Below the pieces are notes generated by a model. The model saw only the letters and a list, made by a program, of their open reading frames with translations, was not told where the DNA came from and did not search any database. Below are positions 43,124-51,489 of a stretch of DNA of 64,000 nt, in pieces. Source of the stretch: Streptomyces sp. (GTDB taxonomy: Bacteria > Actinomycetota > Actinomycetes > Streptomycetales > Streptomycetaceae); the NCBI RefSeq assembly GCF_019510245.1, contig NZ_JAEKKT010000115.1:1-64000 (forward strand), given 5' to 3'. A program made the position numbers and the translations under genes. Numbering within the stretch: the stretch's first letter is position 1; every line of letters starts with the position of its first letter.

Positions 43124-43534
43124 TCAGCCGGTCATCGCCTCGCGGACGAGCGCGGTGTCGACGAACTGCTCGAAGCGGACGATCAGTCCGCCCCGCACCA
43201 CGAAGTGGTGGGCGACGCGGACGTCGATCGCCTTGCCGGTGGCCTTGTTGGTCGCGGTGTAGCGGGCGAGGACGACGACGTTCTCGCCGTCGACGACGTA
43301 GGCGTCGTCGTGGGCGGTCCAGTCGTCCCAGTCCTTGCCCAGCCGCTCCATCACGTTGGACGTGACGCCCTCCGGGGTGCGGTAGGTGCCGGCCAGCGGG
43401 AAGCCGGCCATCTCGGTCCACTCCACGTCCGGGGCGAGAGTGGCCCGCAGCGCCGCCAGGTCACCGGCCGCGGAGGCCAGGTACTGCCGGCGCACGACAT
43501 CGGCGGGTGCAGTCGATGTGGCGAAGTCGGTCAT
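43124..43534 (-). CDS. SnoaL-like / NTF2-fold protein
   Basis: 136 residues: VVRRQYLASAAGDLAALRAT, LAPDVEWTEMAGFPLAGTYR, GENVVVLARYTATNKATGKA, VAHHFVVRGGLIVRFEQFVD. This is the usual layout of SnoaL-like polyketide cyclase-type proteins, which bind or isomerise small ring compounds. It begins 2 nt after the MBL-fold gene stop, so they form an operon. Function inferred from fold. Confidence 0.88.
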   Translation of the reverse strand: MTDFATSTAPADVVRRQYLASAAGDLAALRATLAPDVEWTEMAGFPLAGTYRTPEGVTSNVMERLGKDWDDWTAHDDAYVVDGENVVVLARYTATNKATGKAIDVRVAHHFVVRGGLIVRFEQFVDTALVREAMTG

Positions 43535-43536
43535 GG

Positions 43537-44343
43537 TCAGCCCCACTTCATCTCGCCCTTGGCGACCTTGGAGCCGATCTGGGCGGCGATCTGCATCCCG
43601 TTGGCCGGGTAGCGCTTGAGCAGGGCGTCGTTGAGCGCGGCGCCGTCGGTGGCGTGGGCGAGCTCCTCCTCGAAGGCGAGGAGATAGTCGCGGGTGGCGG
43701 CGATCGCGGAGGCGTCGGCGGGCGCGGCGGGCAGGCGGTGGCCGGGGACCACCAACTCCGGGTCGAGGGCCGCCATTTCGTCCAGGAGGCCGATCCAGGC
43801 GGCGCGGTCGCCGGGGGTGGGGGTGTCGGCGACCCAGACGTGCTCCTGCTGGAAGAGCAGGACGCCGCCCAGGAGGGCGCGGTGTTCGGCCTGCCACAGG
43901 TAGTGGCGGTCGGGCAGCGCAGCCGGGCCGCCCTTGAGCTCGAAGCGGTGGCCCTCCAGGCTGAGGTCGCCGGTGAGAGGCTCGATGTCGACCAGCCGGG
44001 TGGGCAGGTTGGCGCCGAGGGCGGCCCAGGCCTTGAGCTTGCCCTCGTAGGAGTGCTTGATGTGCTCGATGACGAGGGGCGTGGCGACGAACCTGGCGTC
44101 GGGGAAGGCGTCGGCGACCACTTCGGCGCCGAAGTAGAAGTCGGGGTCGCCGTGGCTGATGAAGACGGTGGTGAGGGTCTTGCCGGAGTCGAGGATCTCG
44201 GCGGCGAGGCGGTGGCCGTCGGCGCGGGTGAAGGCGGCGTCGACGAGGAGGGCCTCGTTCTCGCCGGTGACGAGGGTGGCCGTCTTGTTCTTGCTGCCGG
44301 CGGGGAAGTCGAGGTCGAGGACCTTGAAGGACAGGGTGCTCAT
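43537..44343 (-). CDS. MBL-fold metallo-hydrolase
   Basis: 268 residues. The metal site reads SHGDPDFYFGAE in place of the standard HxHxDH, so the first His is replaced by Ser or Gly. Later ligands appear in LLFQQEHVWVADTPTPGD and VVPGHRL. This variant occurs in a subgroup near the alkyl-sulfatase/quinone-related MBL proteins; activity may differ from standard hydrolases. It is followed by the SnoaL-like gene 2 nt later and preceded by the DsbA-like gene. Confidence 0.82.
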   Translation of the reverse strand: MSTLSFKVLDLDFPAGSKNKTATLVTGENEALLVDAAFTRADGHRLAAEILDSGKTLTTVFISHGDPDFYFGAEVVADAFPDARFVATPLVIEHIKHSYEGKLKAWAALGANLPTRLVDIEPLTGDLSLEGHRFELKGGPAALPDRHYLWQAEHRALLGGVLLFQQEHVWVADTPTPGDRAAWIGLLDEMAALDPELVVPGHRLPAAPADASAIAATRDYLLAFEEELAHATDGAALNDALLKRYPANGMQIAAQIGSKVAKGEMKWG

Positions 44344-44388
44344 CGATGGCTCCTAGGCGGGAGTCGGGGGCGGGGACGGGTGTGACCG

Positions 44389-45006
44389 TCAGGGCCTGTG
44401 CAGGGCGGCGAGCTGCCGGTCGACCTCGTCGGCGGTCGCCCGGCCGTGCGCGAGGGGGCTCACCCGGTCACCGTCCACGGCGAGCAGGGTGGGGAAGCCC
44501 CTGACACCGAGTGCGGCGGCCCGGTGGAAGTCGGCCTCGGCCGCCTCCTGCGCGGCGGGGGAGTCGAGGACGGCGACCACGGCGTCGGCGTCGAGCCCGG
44601 CCGCCTCGGCGACCTTCCGGTAGGTCGCGGGGGCGGAGAGGCTGAGTCCGTCGACGTAGAAGGCGTCCTGCAGAGCGGTGGCCAGCTCCGCCGCGCGGTC
44701 GGGGGCGACCTGGCGCAGGGCCGCCATGCCACGGGCCGCGGCCTCGGAGTCCATGACGAACGAACCGTCCGCGATCAGCCGGTCGTACGCCTCGCCGAAC
44801 ACGGCACCGGTCAGCCCGGCGATGTCGGCGTTCGCGCCCTGGACGTAGCCGAACTCCCGGATCGGGACCCGGCGCGAGCCGGTGAACAGGCCCCCGGAGA
44901 CCACCTCGACCGGAAGGCCGGGGTGGCGGGAGACGACCTCGCGCAGGGTCGGGGAGAACCCGTGCGACCAGCCGCAGTAGGCGTCGAAGACATAGACGAG
45001 CTTCAT
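44389..45006 (-). CDS. DsbA-family oxidoreductase / FrnE-like protein
   Basis: 205 residues with the thioredoxin fold and helical insertion of the DsbA/FrnE/2-hydroxychromene-2-carboxylate isomerase group. The active site is YCGWS, with one cysteine (Cys-x-x-Ser), so it cannot form the usual disulfide and may act as an isomerase or glutathione-type transferase. GVRGFPTLL supplies the cis-proline. No signal peptide, so cytoplasmic. It is the first gene after the MarR regulator. Confidence 0.85.
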   Translation of the reverse strand: MKLVYVFDAYCGWSHGFSPTLREVVSRHPGLPVEVVSGGLFTGSRRVPIREFGYVQGANADIAGLTGAVFGEAYDRLIADGSFVMDSEAAARGMAALRQVAPDRAAELATALQDAFYVDGLSLSAPATYRKVAEAAGLDADAVVAVLDSPAAQEAAEADFHRAAALGVRGFPTLLAVDGDRVSPLAHGRATADEVDRQLAALHRP

Positions 45007-45070
45007 CGAGGACCTCGGCAGATTGTGCTGCGCTCGCCGGTTGCGAGCGACTCGCCTGAGGAAACAGTAA

Positions 45071-45082
45071 CTGACTCGTCAG
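45071..45082 (-). promoter_or_regulatory. Possible MarR operator before the DsbA-like gene
   Basis: CTGACTCGTCAG has two perfect 5-base arms and lies in the 119-bp gap between the marR gene and the DsbA-like gene, about 65 bp upstream of the latter's start. Confidence 0.4.
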
Positions 45083-45125
45083 ATATTTCGCCGTATGTGT
45101 GATGCCGGTCACATGGGAGGGGTTT

Positions 45126-45656
45126 TCAGGGCAAGCGGGGCAGCACGTCCCGGGCCGAGTGGCTGAGGGTGCGCAGGTTGTCGGCGAACCGTTCGCGGTC
45201 CTCCGCGGGCAGCGGGGCGAGGAAGTAGCGGCGGATGTTCTCCACGTGCAGCCGGGCGGCGCGCACGCTGGTCTCCTCGCCGAGCGCGGTGAGGCGCACC
45301 AGCTTCCCGCGCCGGTCGTCAGGGTCCTCGACCCGCTCCACCAGGCCGGCCGCCTCCATCCGGTCCACCAGGCGCGTCGCACCGCCCGTGGTCAGGACCT
45401 GCTCCTGGGCGATGGCCCGCATGGACAGCCCGGCCCCTTTCGACCGGCCGAGAATGAGCAGCACCTCGAACATGAGGTGAGTGATGCCGCACTCCTGCTC
45501 GAGCGCCCGTCCCAGGATGTATCCGAGCCGGTTCGCGGCCCCCTGCAACCTCCCGAACGCCAGCACCAGCGGGTCGTTCGCGGCCTCCGCCGCCGAGGAG
45601 ATCTCACTCTGCTCATCCACGTCGCCACCGCCTGTCCGGTCCTGCAAGCTCTTCAT
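45126..45656 (-). CDS. MarR-family regulator
   Basis: 176 residues from the ATG at 45656. The winged helix reads GLSMRAIAQEQVLTTGGATR, LVDRMEAAGLVERVEDPDDR and RGKLVRLTALGEE. MarR proteins form dimers and release DNA upon binding phenolic or quinone-like ligands. It lies upstream of, and on the same strand as, the DsbA-like, MBL-fold and SnoaL-like genes, suggesting a redox or aromatic-compound detoxification group. Confidence 0.9.
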   Translation of the reverse strand: MKSLQDRTGGGDVDEQSEISSAAEAANDPLVLAFGRLQGAANRLGYILGRALEQECGITHLMFEVLLILGRSKGAGLSMRAIAQEQVLTTGGATRLVDRMEAAGLVERVEDPDDRRGKLVRLTALGEETSVRAARLHVENIRRYFLAPLPAEDRERFADNLRTLSHSARDVLPRLP

Positions 45657-45861
45657 CCACTGATCATGCCGTGCCGGGGGCCCGGACGAGGAGACAGCCC
45701 GAGCGGCGCCGACGGACTGGGCCTGGCGCGACGGCACACATCTCGGACCGCACCTGGTCCCGGCGCGGCCGACCCGGGCCCGGGTCGCGCCGTCGCGCAC
45801 CCAGCGGGGCTTGAGACGGCAGGTGAGCACTCCGGAGGCGGCTCTCGCGGAAACGTGCAGG

Positions 45862-47112
45862 TCAGTCGAGTACGGCGCAGTTGATCGCGTCCATCAGGGC
45901 AGCGCCGGTCTGGTGTGCCTGCCTGGTGAGTGTGGACGTGGCGAAGAAGAAGGCGGCCGTGCGACGGCCGGTGGAGTCGGTGACGTTGTAGGTCGCATAG
46001 CCCGGGACGATGCCGACGTGGTCCCAGACCGTGCCACAGTCGGTCTTCGCCGTCTCGATGCCCAACCCGTAGCCGAGCCCGTCCGGATCCCCCGGCCCGT
46101 CCTCCGGCACGGTGGTGCGCATCTCGGCCAGTTGGGCGGCGGGCAGCAGGCGGCCCGACATCAGCGCGCCGTAGAAACGGGACCAGTCACCGGCGGTGGA
46201 CACGATCGCGGCGTCCGCTCCGTCGGCCGTGACGTAGTCGCCGGTGACGTCCACGTGGTCGTCGTGCTGCGGTCCGGCGTAGTTCCTGAAGTCGTCGGGG
46301 ACGTCCGGTGGCATGTGGGCGGCGTCGGGTTCGTAGCCGTGCGCGTGCCGGCCGTGCCAGGCGGAGCCGGTGGCGTAGAAGGTGTGCCGGAGCCCCAGAG
46401 GTCCGGCGATCCGGTCCCGCACCAGCGCCGCAAGGCTGTTGCCGGTGGCCTTCTCCAGGACGGCGCCGATCGCGATGTAGTTGGTGTTGCTGTACGACCA
46501 CTCGGTCCCGGGCTCGAACAGTGCCGGGTGTCTGTTCACCAGGCTCAGGATCTCCGCCGACGTCCATACGTGGGAGTCCCGGCCAGTCAGGGCCGGTGCG
46601 AGGGCGGGGTCATCGGTGTAGTCGAACAACCCACTCGTGTGGTTGAGCAGCATGCGCAGGGTGATCGCTCTGCCGTTGCGCACCTGGCCGGGCAGCCACT
46701 TGTCGACCGGGTCGGTGAGGGCGAGTCTGTGCTCAGCGACCAGTTGCAGGACGAGGGTGGCCATCACCGTCTTGGTGTTGGACGCCTCTCGCACCTCGTC
46801 GTCCGCCCTGAGCCGATGGTCCTTCTTCGTCCAGGCCGCCTGCTCGGAGATCTCGATGGGCCTGCCGTGACCGTCGTCCACCCGCACGATCACCCCAGGC
46901 ACTCCTTCTTCCACCAACTTCCGCGCCAGCTCCCGCAGATGAACGCGTGTCTCCACAGTGCCGTCCTGTCGGACCGACGCACTCCCGTGGATCGTGTTCG
47001 CACTCGACGGGGCCGCAGCGAGGGGCACGACGAGGGCCGCGGACAGCGCAACTGCTGCTACGGCGCGACCCGTCAGTTGCGGGCGCCGTCCAACACGCAC
47101 ATTCACGCGCAC
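45862..47112 (-). CDS. Secreted beta-lactamase-fold serine hydrolase (D-Ala-D-Ala carboxypeptidase-like)
   Basis: 416 residues. Signal peptide: LTGRAVAAVALSAALVVPLA, cleavage near SSA. Class C beta-lactamase/DD-peptidase fold with catalytic ASNTK (S-x-x-K), YSNTN (Y-x-N) and late strand motif DHVGIVPGY in the place of KTG/HxG. Such enzymes act as DD-peptidases, esterases or D-amino-acid amidases outside the cell. The GTG at 47112 was chosen because AAGGAG lies 6 nt upstream; an in-frame start at 47151 is possible. Confidence 0.88.
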   Translation of the reverse strand: MRVNVRVGRRPQLTGRAVAAVALSAALVVPLAAAPSSANTIHGSASVRQDGTVETRVHLRELARKLVEEGVPGVIVRVDDGHGRPIEISEQAAWTKKDHRLRADDEVREASNTKTVMATLVLQLVAEHRLALTDPVDKWLPGQVRNGRAITLRMLLNHTSGLFDYTDDPALAPALTGRDSHVWTSAEILSLVNRHPALFEPGTEWSYSNTNYIAIGAVLEKATGNSLAALVRDRIAGPLGLRHTFYATGSAWHGRHAHGYEPDAAHMPPDVPDDFRNYAGPQHDDHVDVTGDYVTADGADAAIVSTAGDWSRFYGALMSGRLLPAAQLAEMRTTVPEDGPGDPDGLGYGLGIETAKTDCGTVWDHVGIVPGYATYNVTDSTGRRTAAFFFATSTLTRQAHQTGAALMDAINCAVLD

Positions 47113-47728
47113 TTCATGCTCCTTCGAGAATCCGGGAAGGCCGTCGGGCACGATCGGGGCACGGGGAGGAGGACACGGGACTCTGCCGGCGAGTTGTCGC
47201 CCGGCCCAGGGACGAAGCCTGCTCCGCCGGGCCCGCGCAGCCCTGGGGAATCCTTCGGAGAATAGCCGAAGGAGGGGGTGAAAAAGATGAGTACCGGCTA
47301 CTCAACCGTGTTCCCGGGGTGAGGTCACGCGAGGCGCGCGGGCGGCCCTGCTGCGATCTTCTCAGGTCTGTGGCATCGCTTGTGAGAGACAGTGAGCGAG
47401 ATGAGTTGTCGACCAAGATCGACCCGTCCGCGTGGACCTTCGAGGGTCCGGACGGCGCTGCGCCCCAGCCCTCAACACCCCACCCCTACCACGGAGATGT
47501 CGCAGAGCCTTGTCAACACCCTTCGGGGCGACGCGCGCGCCGACGGTCATGGGATGGCCGCACGACCCACTGACTCCGTCCCGCGCATCGCGTCACCTCA
47601 TGCGACGCATTCCGTCGGCGGCCCCGACTGCTCCGGTGTGACGGGGTGGGCTCGTCGGACCTGATGACGGACGCGTTCGGCAGCGGGCCGATGCTCTGCA
47701 CGCCCCGGCCGCAGCGGCGGCACGCGGT
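47113..47728. other. 616-bp region without a recognised gene
   Basis: It holds a hairpin TCCTTCGG-N7-CCGAAGGA (47251-47273) overlapping a strong ribosome site, an 11-codon reading frame at 47287-47322, and a two-part hairpin at 47424-47455 (CCGTCC/GGACGG with GGACC/GGTCC inside). No longer coding frame has recognisable content. Confidence 0.5.
47287..47322 (+). CDS. Possible 11-residue leader peptide
   Basis: MSTGYSTVFPG and stop, preceded by GGAGGGGG at 9 nt. The purine-rich ribosome site overlaps the right arm of a perfect 8-bp hairpin, so its access could be regulated. No gene follows on the same strand for over 2 kb, so it may be the orphaned leader of a lost gene. Translation is unproven. 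Confidence 0.25.
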   Translation: MSTGYSTVFPG

Positions 47729-48214
47729 TCACCGGCCGGTGGGGCTGTCCGTGCGATCCGACGACGGCCACACGTACGGCAGGTCGTCGCGCACCCCGGA
47801 AAACAGGCCGGCGTACACGTCGTGGTCCTTGCGGACGAGTGCCGAACGGTGGCTCTCGTGGAACGCCTCGTCGCCGAGCCAGGGCGGGAGCTCCCCGGCG
47901 GCCGCCAGCTCCGCCTGGTCACGGACCCGGGCGCCCGGACGGTACGCGGCGAAGTCGGCGACCAGGGAGGCGGCGCAGCTGTCCTGTTGTCCCTGCTCCC
48001 GCCAGACCCGGCAGATCTCCAGGCCGTAGCGCACGAGCGCCTCCTCGTATCCGGTCCACATCCGTACGGCCGGATGGCGGCGCCATCCGTAGCCGGGGAC
48101 CGTCAGGCCGCGGAGGACCTGCAGCGCCTCGACGCGCTGCTTGCCCAGTCGGCGCCGGTCCAGCAGGAGCGCCGTCTGCCGGAAGTCGGGGTCGGGCAGG
48201 AACGTCTGCATCAC
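47729..48214 (-). CDS. MSMEG_6728-family protein (pyrimidine-dimer glycosylase-like fold)
   Basis: 161 residues. It begins MMQTFLPDPDFRQTALLLDR then RRLGKQRVEALQVLRGL, and contains GWRRHPAVRMWTGYEEALVR and PWLGDEAFHESHRSALVRKD. This is a widespread actinobacterial family placed near Pfam Pyr_excise, related to T4 endonuclease V in fold prediction. Its role in DNA repair is not shown. Either of the two initial Met codons could be the start. Single gene. Confidence 0.8.
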   Translation of the reverse strand: MMQTFLPDPDFRQTALLLDRRRLGKQRVEALQVLRGLTVPGYGWRRHPAVRMWTGYEEALVRYGLEICRVWREQGQQDSCAASLVADFAAYRPGARVRDQAELAAAGELPPWLGDEAFHESHRSALVRKDHDVYAGLFSGVRDDLPYVWPSSDRTDSPTGR

Positions 48215-48489
48215 TCACCGGTCCGTCTCCCGCGCGGCACGGACGGCTCGTGGACGTCCGCCCGCTGCCGGTCCCGGCGCCGCGCACCTGGTGCGGCGGG
48301 TCCTCAGGAGGACCGTCGACGGTACGGCCCGCGGCCGCGGGTGATCATGGAAGGCGGTGACCCGACAGGGCCGCTGCCCGCCTCGACCGCCCTCCTTGCG
48401 TTCTTCGCATTCTCCGCGCGCCTCGTGTTCTTCGCCATCGCGGTTCCCCCGGCTCGCGCACTCGAACGGGTGAGTGAGGTCCGCACGAC

Positions 48490-48532
48490 AGAGGTCCGGC
48501 CGGCTGTCATGGGGGCGGCCGGCCGGACCTCT
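48490..48532 (-). terminator. Terminator after the secreted hypothetical gene
   Basis: AGAGGTCCGGCCGGC (48490-48504) pairs perfectly with 48518-48532 around a 13-nt loop, 35 bp beyond the stop at 48567. Confidence 0.8.
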
Positions 48533-48566
48533 GGGCAGGGCGTCAGTCCTTTCTGCCGGCCGGCGG

Positions 48567-49229
48567 TCAGTTGGTGTACACGGCCGGGGAGCCGCTGACG
48601 CTGCTGTCGACGACCGGCGCGTAGGCGGCCGTGAAGTATCCGCTTGCCGCGCACAGGGACGAACCGGACGCCTTGGTGAAGGCCTGGTTGGTGAAGGTGA
48701 GGCTGTTGGCGGTGTTGGAGCTCACCGCGGAGAGACTGGACGCCCGGTAGACGCAGTTGACGGTGCCCAGCAGGGTGGAGAGGACCACCGTGGTCTGGAT
48801 GGTGCTGCCCGAGGCCGGGGTCACGGTCACGGCGCCGCCCGAGGCGGCGGACGTGGTGTAGGGCAGGTTGTTGACGGTGACGCTCTGCACGCCGGTGACG
48901 CCGAGGACGTTGCTGGAGCAGCCGCTGAAGGTCTGGGAGGTCGCGGACTCGGTCGCGGTGCCCGGGGCGGCGGGGTTCGACGTCACCTTGGCGGACAGCG
49001 ACGAGCCGGTGCAGGTGATGCCGGTGGAGCCGCCGCTGGCCGTGGCGAGGGTGGCCTTGGTACCGCTCGCCAGTGACGCGGTGAGTACGTCGCCCACGGA
49101 GACCGCGTTGCCGCCGGCGCTGCCGTAGGTGAGCACGGAGCCGGCCGCCGACACCGAGGCGGCCGGAAGGAGGGTCAGGGCGGACAGAGCGGCGGTGACG
49201 GCTAAGGCGGAGACACCGATTCTGCGCAT
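48567..49229 (-). CDS. Secreted hypothetical protein, Ser/Thr-rich
   Basis: 220 residues. A clear signal peptide (MRRIGVSALAVTAALSALTL, cleavage after SVSAA) leads to a beta-rich mature domain poor in charged residues. Four cysteines (TGITCTGSS, FSGCSSN, TVNCVYR, SSLCAAS) probably form two disulfides. Such proteins are common in Streptomyces with no assigned role. A strong terminator follows, so it is probably transcribed alone. Confidence 0.8.
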   Translation of the reverse strand: MRRIGVSALAVTAALSALTLLPAASVSAAGSVLTYGSAGGNAVSVGDVLTASLASGTKATLATASGGSTGITCTGSSLSAKVTSNPAAPGTATESATSQTFSGCSSNVLGVTGVQSVTVNNLPYTTSAASGGAVTVTPASGSTIQTTVVLSTLLGTVNCVYRASSLSAVSSNTANSLTFTNQAFTKASGSSLCAASGYFTAAYAPVVDSSVSGSPAVYTN

Positions 49230-49537
49230 GCGGGAGTCCTCTTTCGGGCGTGCGGGTGCTATCAGGAAGGGCGCCCGTACCGGACACGGAGAAGGACGGG
49301 CGGCCCGGGCAGGGCGGTCCCGGGTGGGGGACCGCCGGACCGGTGCGTGTTGCTGATGGCTGACTGGGCGTCAGGGACGCCGGTGCACTTGTTGCCGCCT
49401 TGCGGGTGCGTGACACTGACGGCTCCAGCAGGTCGTCCACCGCAGGTCCGCGTGAGAAGAAAACCTGTGAAGGTTGTAAACCTGACGAGTATTCAACGTC
49501 AAGGCATGACACGTGACGTCGTGAGAAGGGGCCTGGA
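49230..49537. other. Divergent region with AACCT/AGGTT repeats
   Basis: 308 bp between the secreted protein gene and a TetR gene. Three alternating half-sites, AACCT (49462-49466), AGGTT (49471-49475) and AACCT (49479-49483), form overlapping inverted repeats about 60 bp before the tetR start. They are a plausible operator for that regulator. No gene is seen. Confidence 0.4.
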
Positions 49538-50281
49538 ATGGCAGCAGGTTCGCCGGTGCCGCCTCCGCTGGTGCTGCCCGGTACCCGCAGGGGGCGCGAC
49601 CCGGAGCGCTCGCTGCGGCGGGGGCCGCGCCGTACCTCGCCGGAGGCCGTCGCCGCCAACCAGCGGGACCGGCTCCTGGACGGGTTCGTCCGCACCGTCG
49701 CCCAGGTCGGCTACGCCGGTACCCGGGTCAGTGACATCTGCCAGGCCGCCGGCGTGACCAGGCCGGTCTTCTACGAGCTCTTCAGGGGGAAGGAGGACGC
49801 CTTCCTCGCCGCCCACCACCACGGCACCTCCCTGGTCTTCGCCGCGATGGAGGACGCCCGGGCCCAGGCCCGCGACTGGCCGGGGCAGGTGCGCGCCGGC
49901 CTGGGCGCACTGCTCGTGATCCTCGCCGAGGCACCCGCGTTCGCGGCGATGGCGATCGTCGAGATCGACGCGGTGGGCCCCGCCGGACGAGAGGCCCGCG
50001 AACACCTGCTGACCCGCTTCCGGAACTATTTCACCGACCTTCCCGACCTGGAACTGCCCGTTCCCGAGGAGGAGTTGGTCGACACGGTGGTCGGCGGTGT
50101 GTACTCGGCGATCTACCGCCGCATAGCCACCGGACGGACCGCCGACCTGCCCGCACTGCTGCCAGGCCTGACCTTCTCCGTACTGGCCCCGTTCCTCGGC
50201 CCGGAACGCGCCGCCGCCTGCCTGGCCGCCCCGCCCCCTGCCACGGGCCCCCTGCCGTCCTGCCTGAACCCGGAGGCCTGA
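49538..50281 (+). CDS. TetR-family regulator
   Basis: 247 residues. A Pro/Arg-rich N-terminal tail of about 40 residues precedes the HTH (GYAGTRVSDICQAAGVTRPV then FYELFRGKEDAFL, about residues 58-90). The C-terminal domain (FAAMAIVEIDAVGPAGREAR, VVGGVYSAIYRRIATGR) matches the common Streptomyces TetR type with an acidic IVEI-DAVGP segment. It is divergent from the secreted hypothetical gene, but a link is unproven. Confidence 0.88.
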   Translation: MAAGSPVPPPLVLPGTRRGRDPERSLRRGPRRTSPEAVAANQRDRLLDGFVRTVAQVGYAGTRVSDICQAAGVTRPVFYELFRGKEDAFLAAHHHGTSLVFAAMEDARAQARDWPGQVRAGLGALLVILAEAPAFAAMAIVEIDAVGPAGREAREHLLTRFRNYFTDLPDLELPVPEEELVDTVVGGVYSAIYRRIATGRTADLPALLPGLTFSVLAPFLGPERAAACLAAPPPATGPLPSCLNPEA

Positions 50282-50355
50282 GCCGAACACGCTCACGGCG
50301 GCCGAGCCGCCGCCGAAAAGGTGCTTCGGTCAACATGGCGAGAAGGCACGATGGC

Positions 50356-50625
50356 ATGAGGTCTGACCTGTTGTGGGATGACGTCAAGAACTTCTTCGAC
50401 CCCGATGTGATGGGGCCCGCTGCCGGACGTGACTGTCGCCGGTACCTCGATCGACGACTGGCAGGCGGTGCTGGTCCTCGTGCGCTCACGGGGATGGACT
50501 TGTGAGTACTCCGAGAACGGTGCCGTGCTCCGGCCGCCACCAGCAGGGCACATCGGAACGCACCGCTGTCCCCTGAAGGACACCCCGCCTGTGCCTGCGC
50601 ATCGACGCCGAACCGGACTCCGTGT
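50356..50625 (+). pseudogene. Frameshifted, 3'-truncated conserved Streptomyces protein
   Basis: It starts MRSDLLWDDVKNFFDPDVMG with a weak ribosome site. One extra C near 50419-50425 shifts the frame; the next frame continues LPDVTVAGTSIDDWQAVLVL then VRSRGWTCEYSENGAVL, the expected continuation. Later the match decays (a piece LRIDAEPDSV is in yet another frame), and the gene ends abruptly at the methyltransferase 3' end. I recall the family as a widespread conserved hypothetical; its function is unknown. Confidence 0.6.
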
Positions 50626-51350
50626 CACGGACGTCGCGCCAGAAAGACGAACTCCCTTCCTGGGCGGTCGGGCGCATTGCGGACGCCATCCACCACGTAA
50701 CCATGCGCGCCCAAGTCCCTCTCCACTTCGTCCCGCCCGCGAAAGCGCAGGGTCGAATCCGACGTCAGCACCTGCCCGTCCGCCGCGAACCTGTAGGTCC
50801 AGCGGAACGTCACCAGAGGCCCGCTCACCGCCAACAGCTGCACCCAGCTCTCGACGGAGCCGACGCCTGGAATCGTGGTCACGCGGTAGGACTTCTCGCG
50901 GGTCCACTCCTCCCAGGCGCGTCTGGACGGATCGCGCGTCTCGAAGATCAGACGCCCGCCAGGCCGCAGTGCTTCATGGGCTCCTCGCAGGGTCTTCTGC
51001 CACGTCTGCGGGTCAGCGATGGCCTGGGCGACGTTCGCGGTCATCGTCGCGAGGTCCACCCGCAGCGGTGGAAGGTCTGTCGCATCGCCGCAGATCCAGC
51101 GCACCCGCCCGCTGCCCGGTTTGCTCCGGGCGACGTCGACGGACGCCTGCGCGGGATCCACACCCGTGACCTCGATCCCGCGGTCGGCCAGGAGAAGCGC
51201 GAACACTCCAGTGCCGCAACCGATGTCCAGTACGCGTCGAGCCTCGAACTCCTCTGCCATCCGCAGGTACGCGTCGAGGTCGCTGCGATCGGGGTCGAGC
51301 GGATCGTAGATCGCGGCGAGTCGTGGATGCGCGAAGCAGTCGTCAACCAT
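50625..51350 (-). CDS. Class I SAM-dependent methyltransferase
   Basis: 241 residues. SAM-binding motif I is VLDIGCGTGVFALLLADRG, the acidic residue after strand 2 is in VTGVDPAQASVDVAR, and motif III-IV is CGDATDLPPL and LRPGGRLIFETRDPSRRAW. The C-terminal part is beta-rich. A cytoplasmic methyltransferase for an unknown small molecule; no substrate domain was recognised. Its 3' end abuts a decayed gene. Confidence 0.9.
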   Translation of the reverse strand: MVDDCFAHPRLAAIYDPLDPDRSDLDAYLRMAEEFEARRVLDIGCGTGVFALLLADRGIEVTGVDPAQASVDVARSKPGSGRVRWICGDATDLPPLRVDLATMTANVAQAIADPQTWQKTLRGAHEALRPGGRLIFETRDPSRRAWEEWTREKSYRVTTIPGVGSVESWVQLLAVSGPLVTFRWTYRFAADGQVLTSDSTLRFRGRDEVERDLGAHGYVVDGVRNAPDRPGREFVFLARRP

Positions 51351-51489
51351 GCGGTCGAAAGTATGCAGAGCCGGCGCCGAACAGCCATCCGGTTTCGCGA
51401 CGGGCCCGGGACGCCAGTCCGATGTCCCTCGGCCAGACGGAACAGCTACTCCTTCGCTGGGATTCGCTGGGAATGGGAAGAACCCAGCA

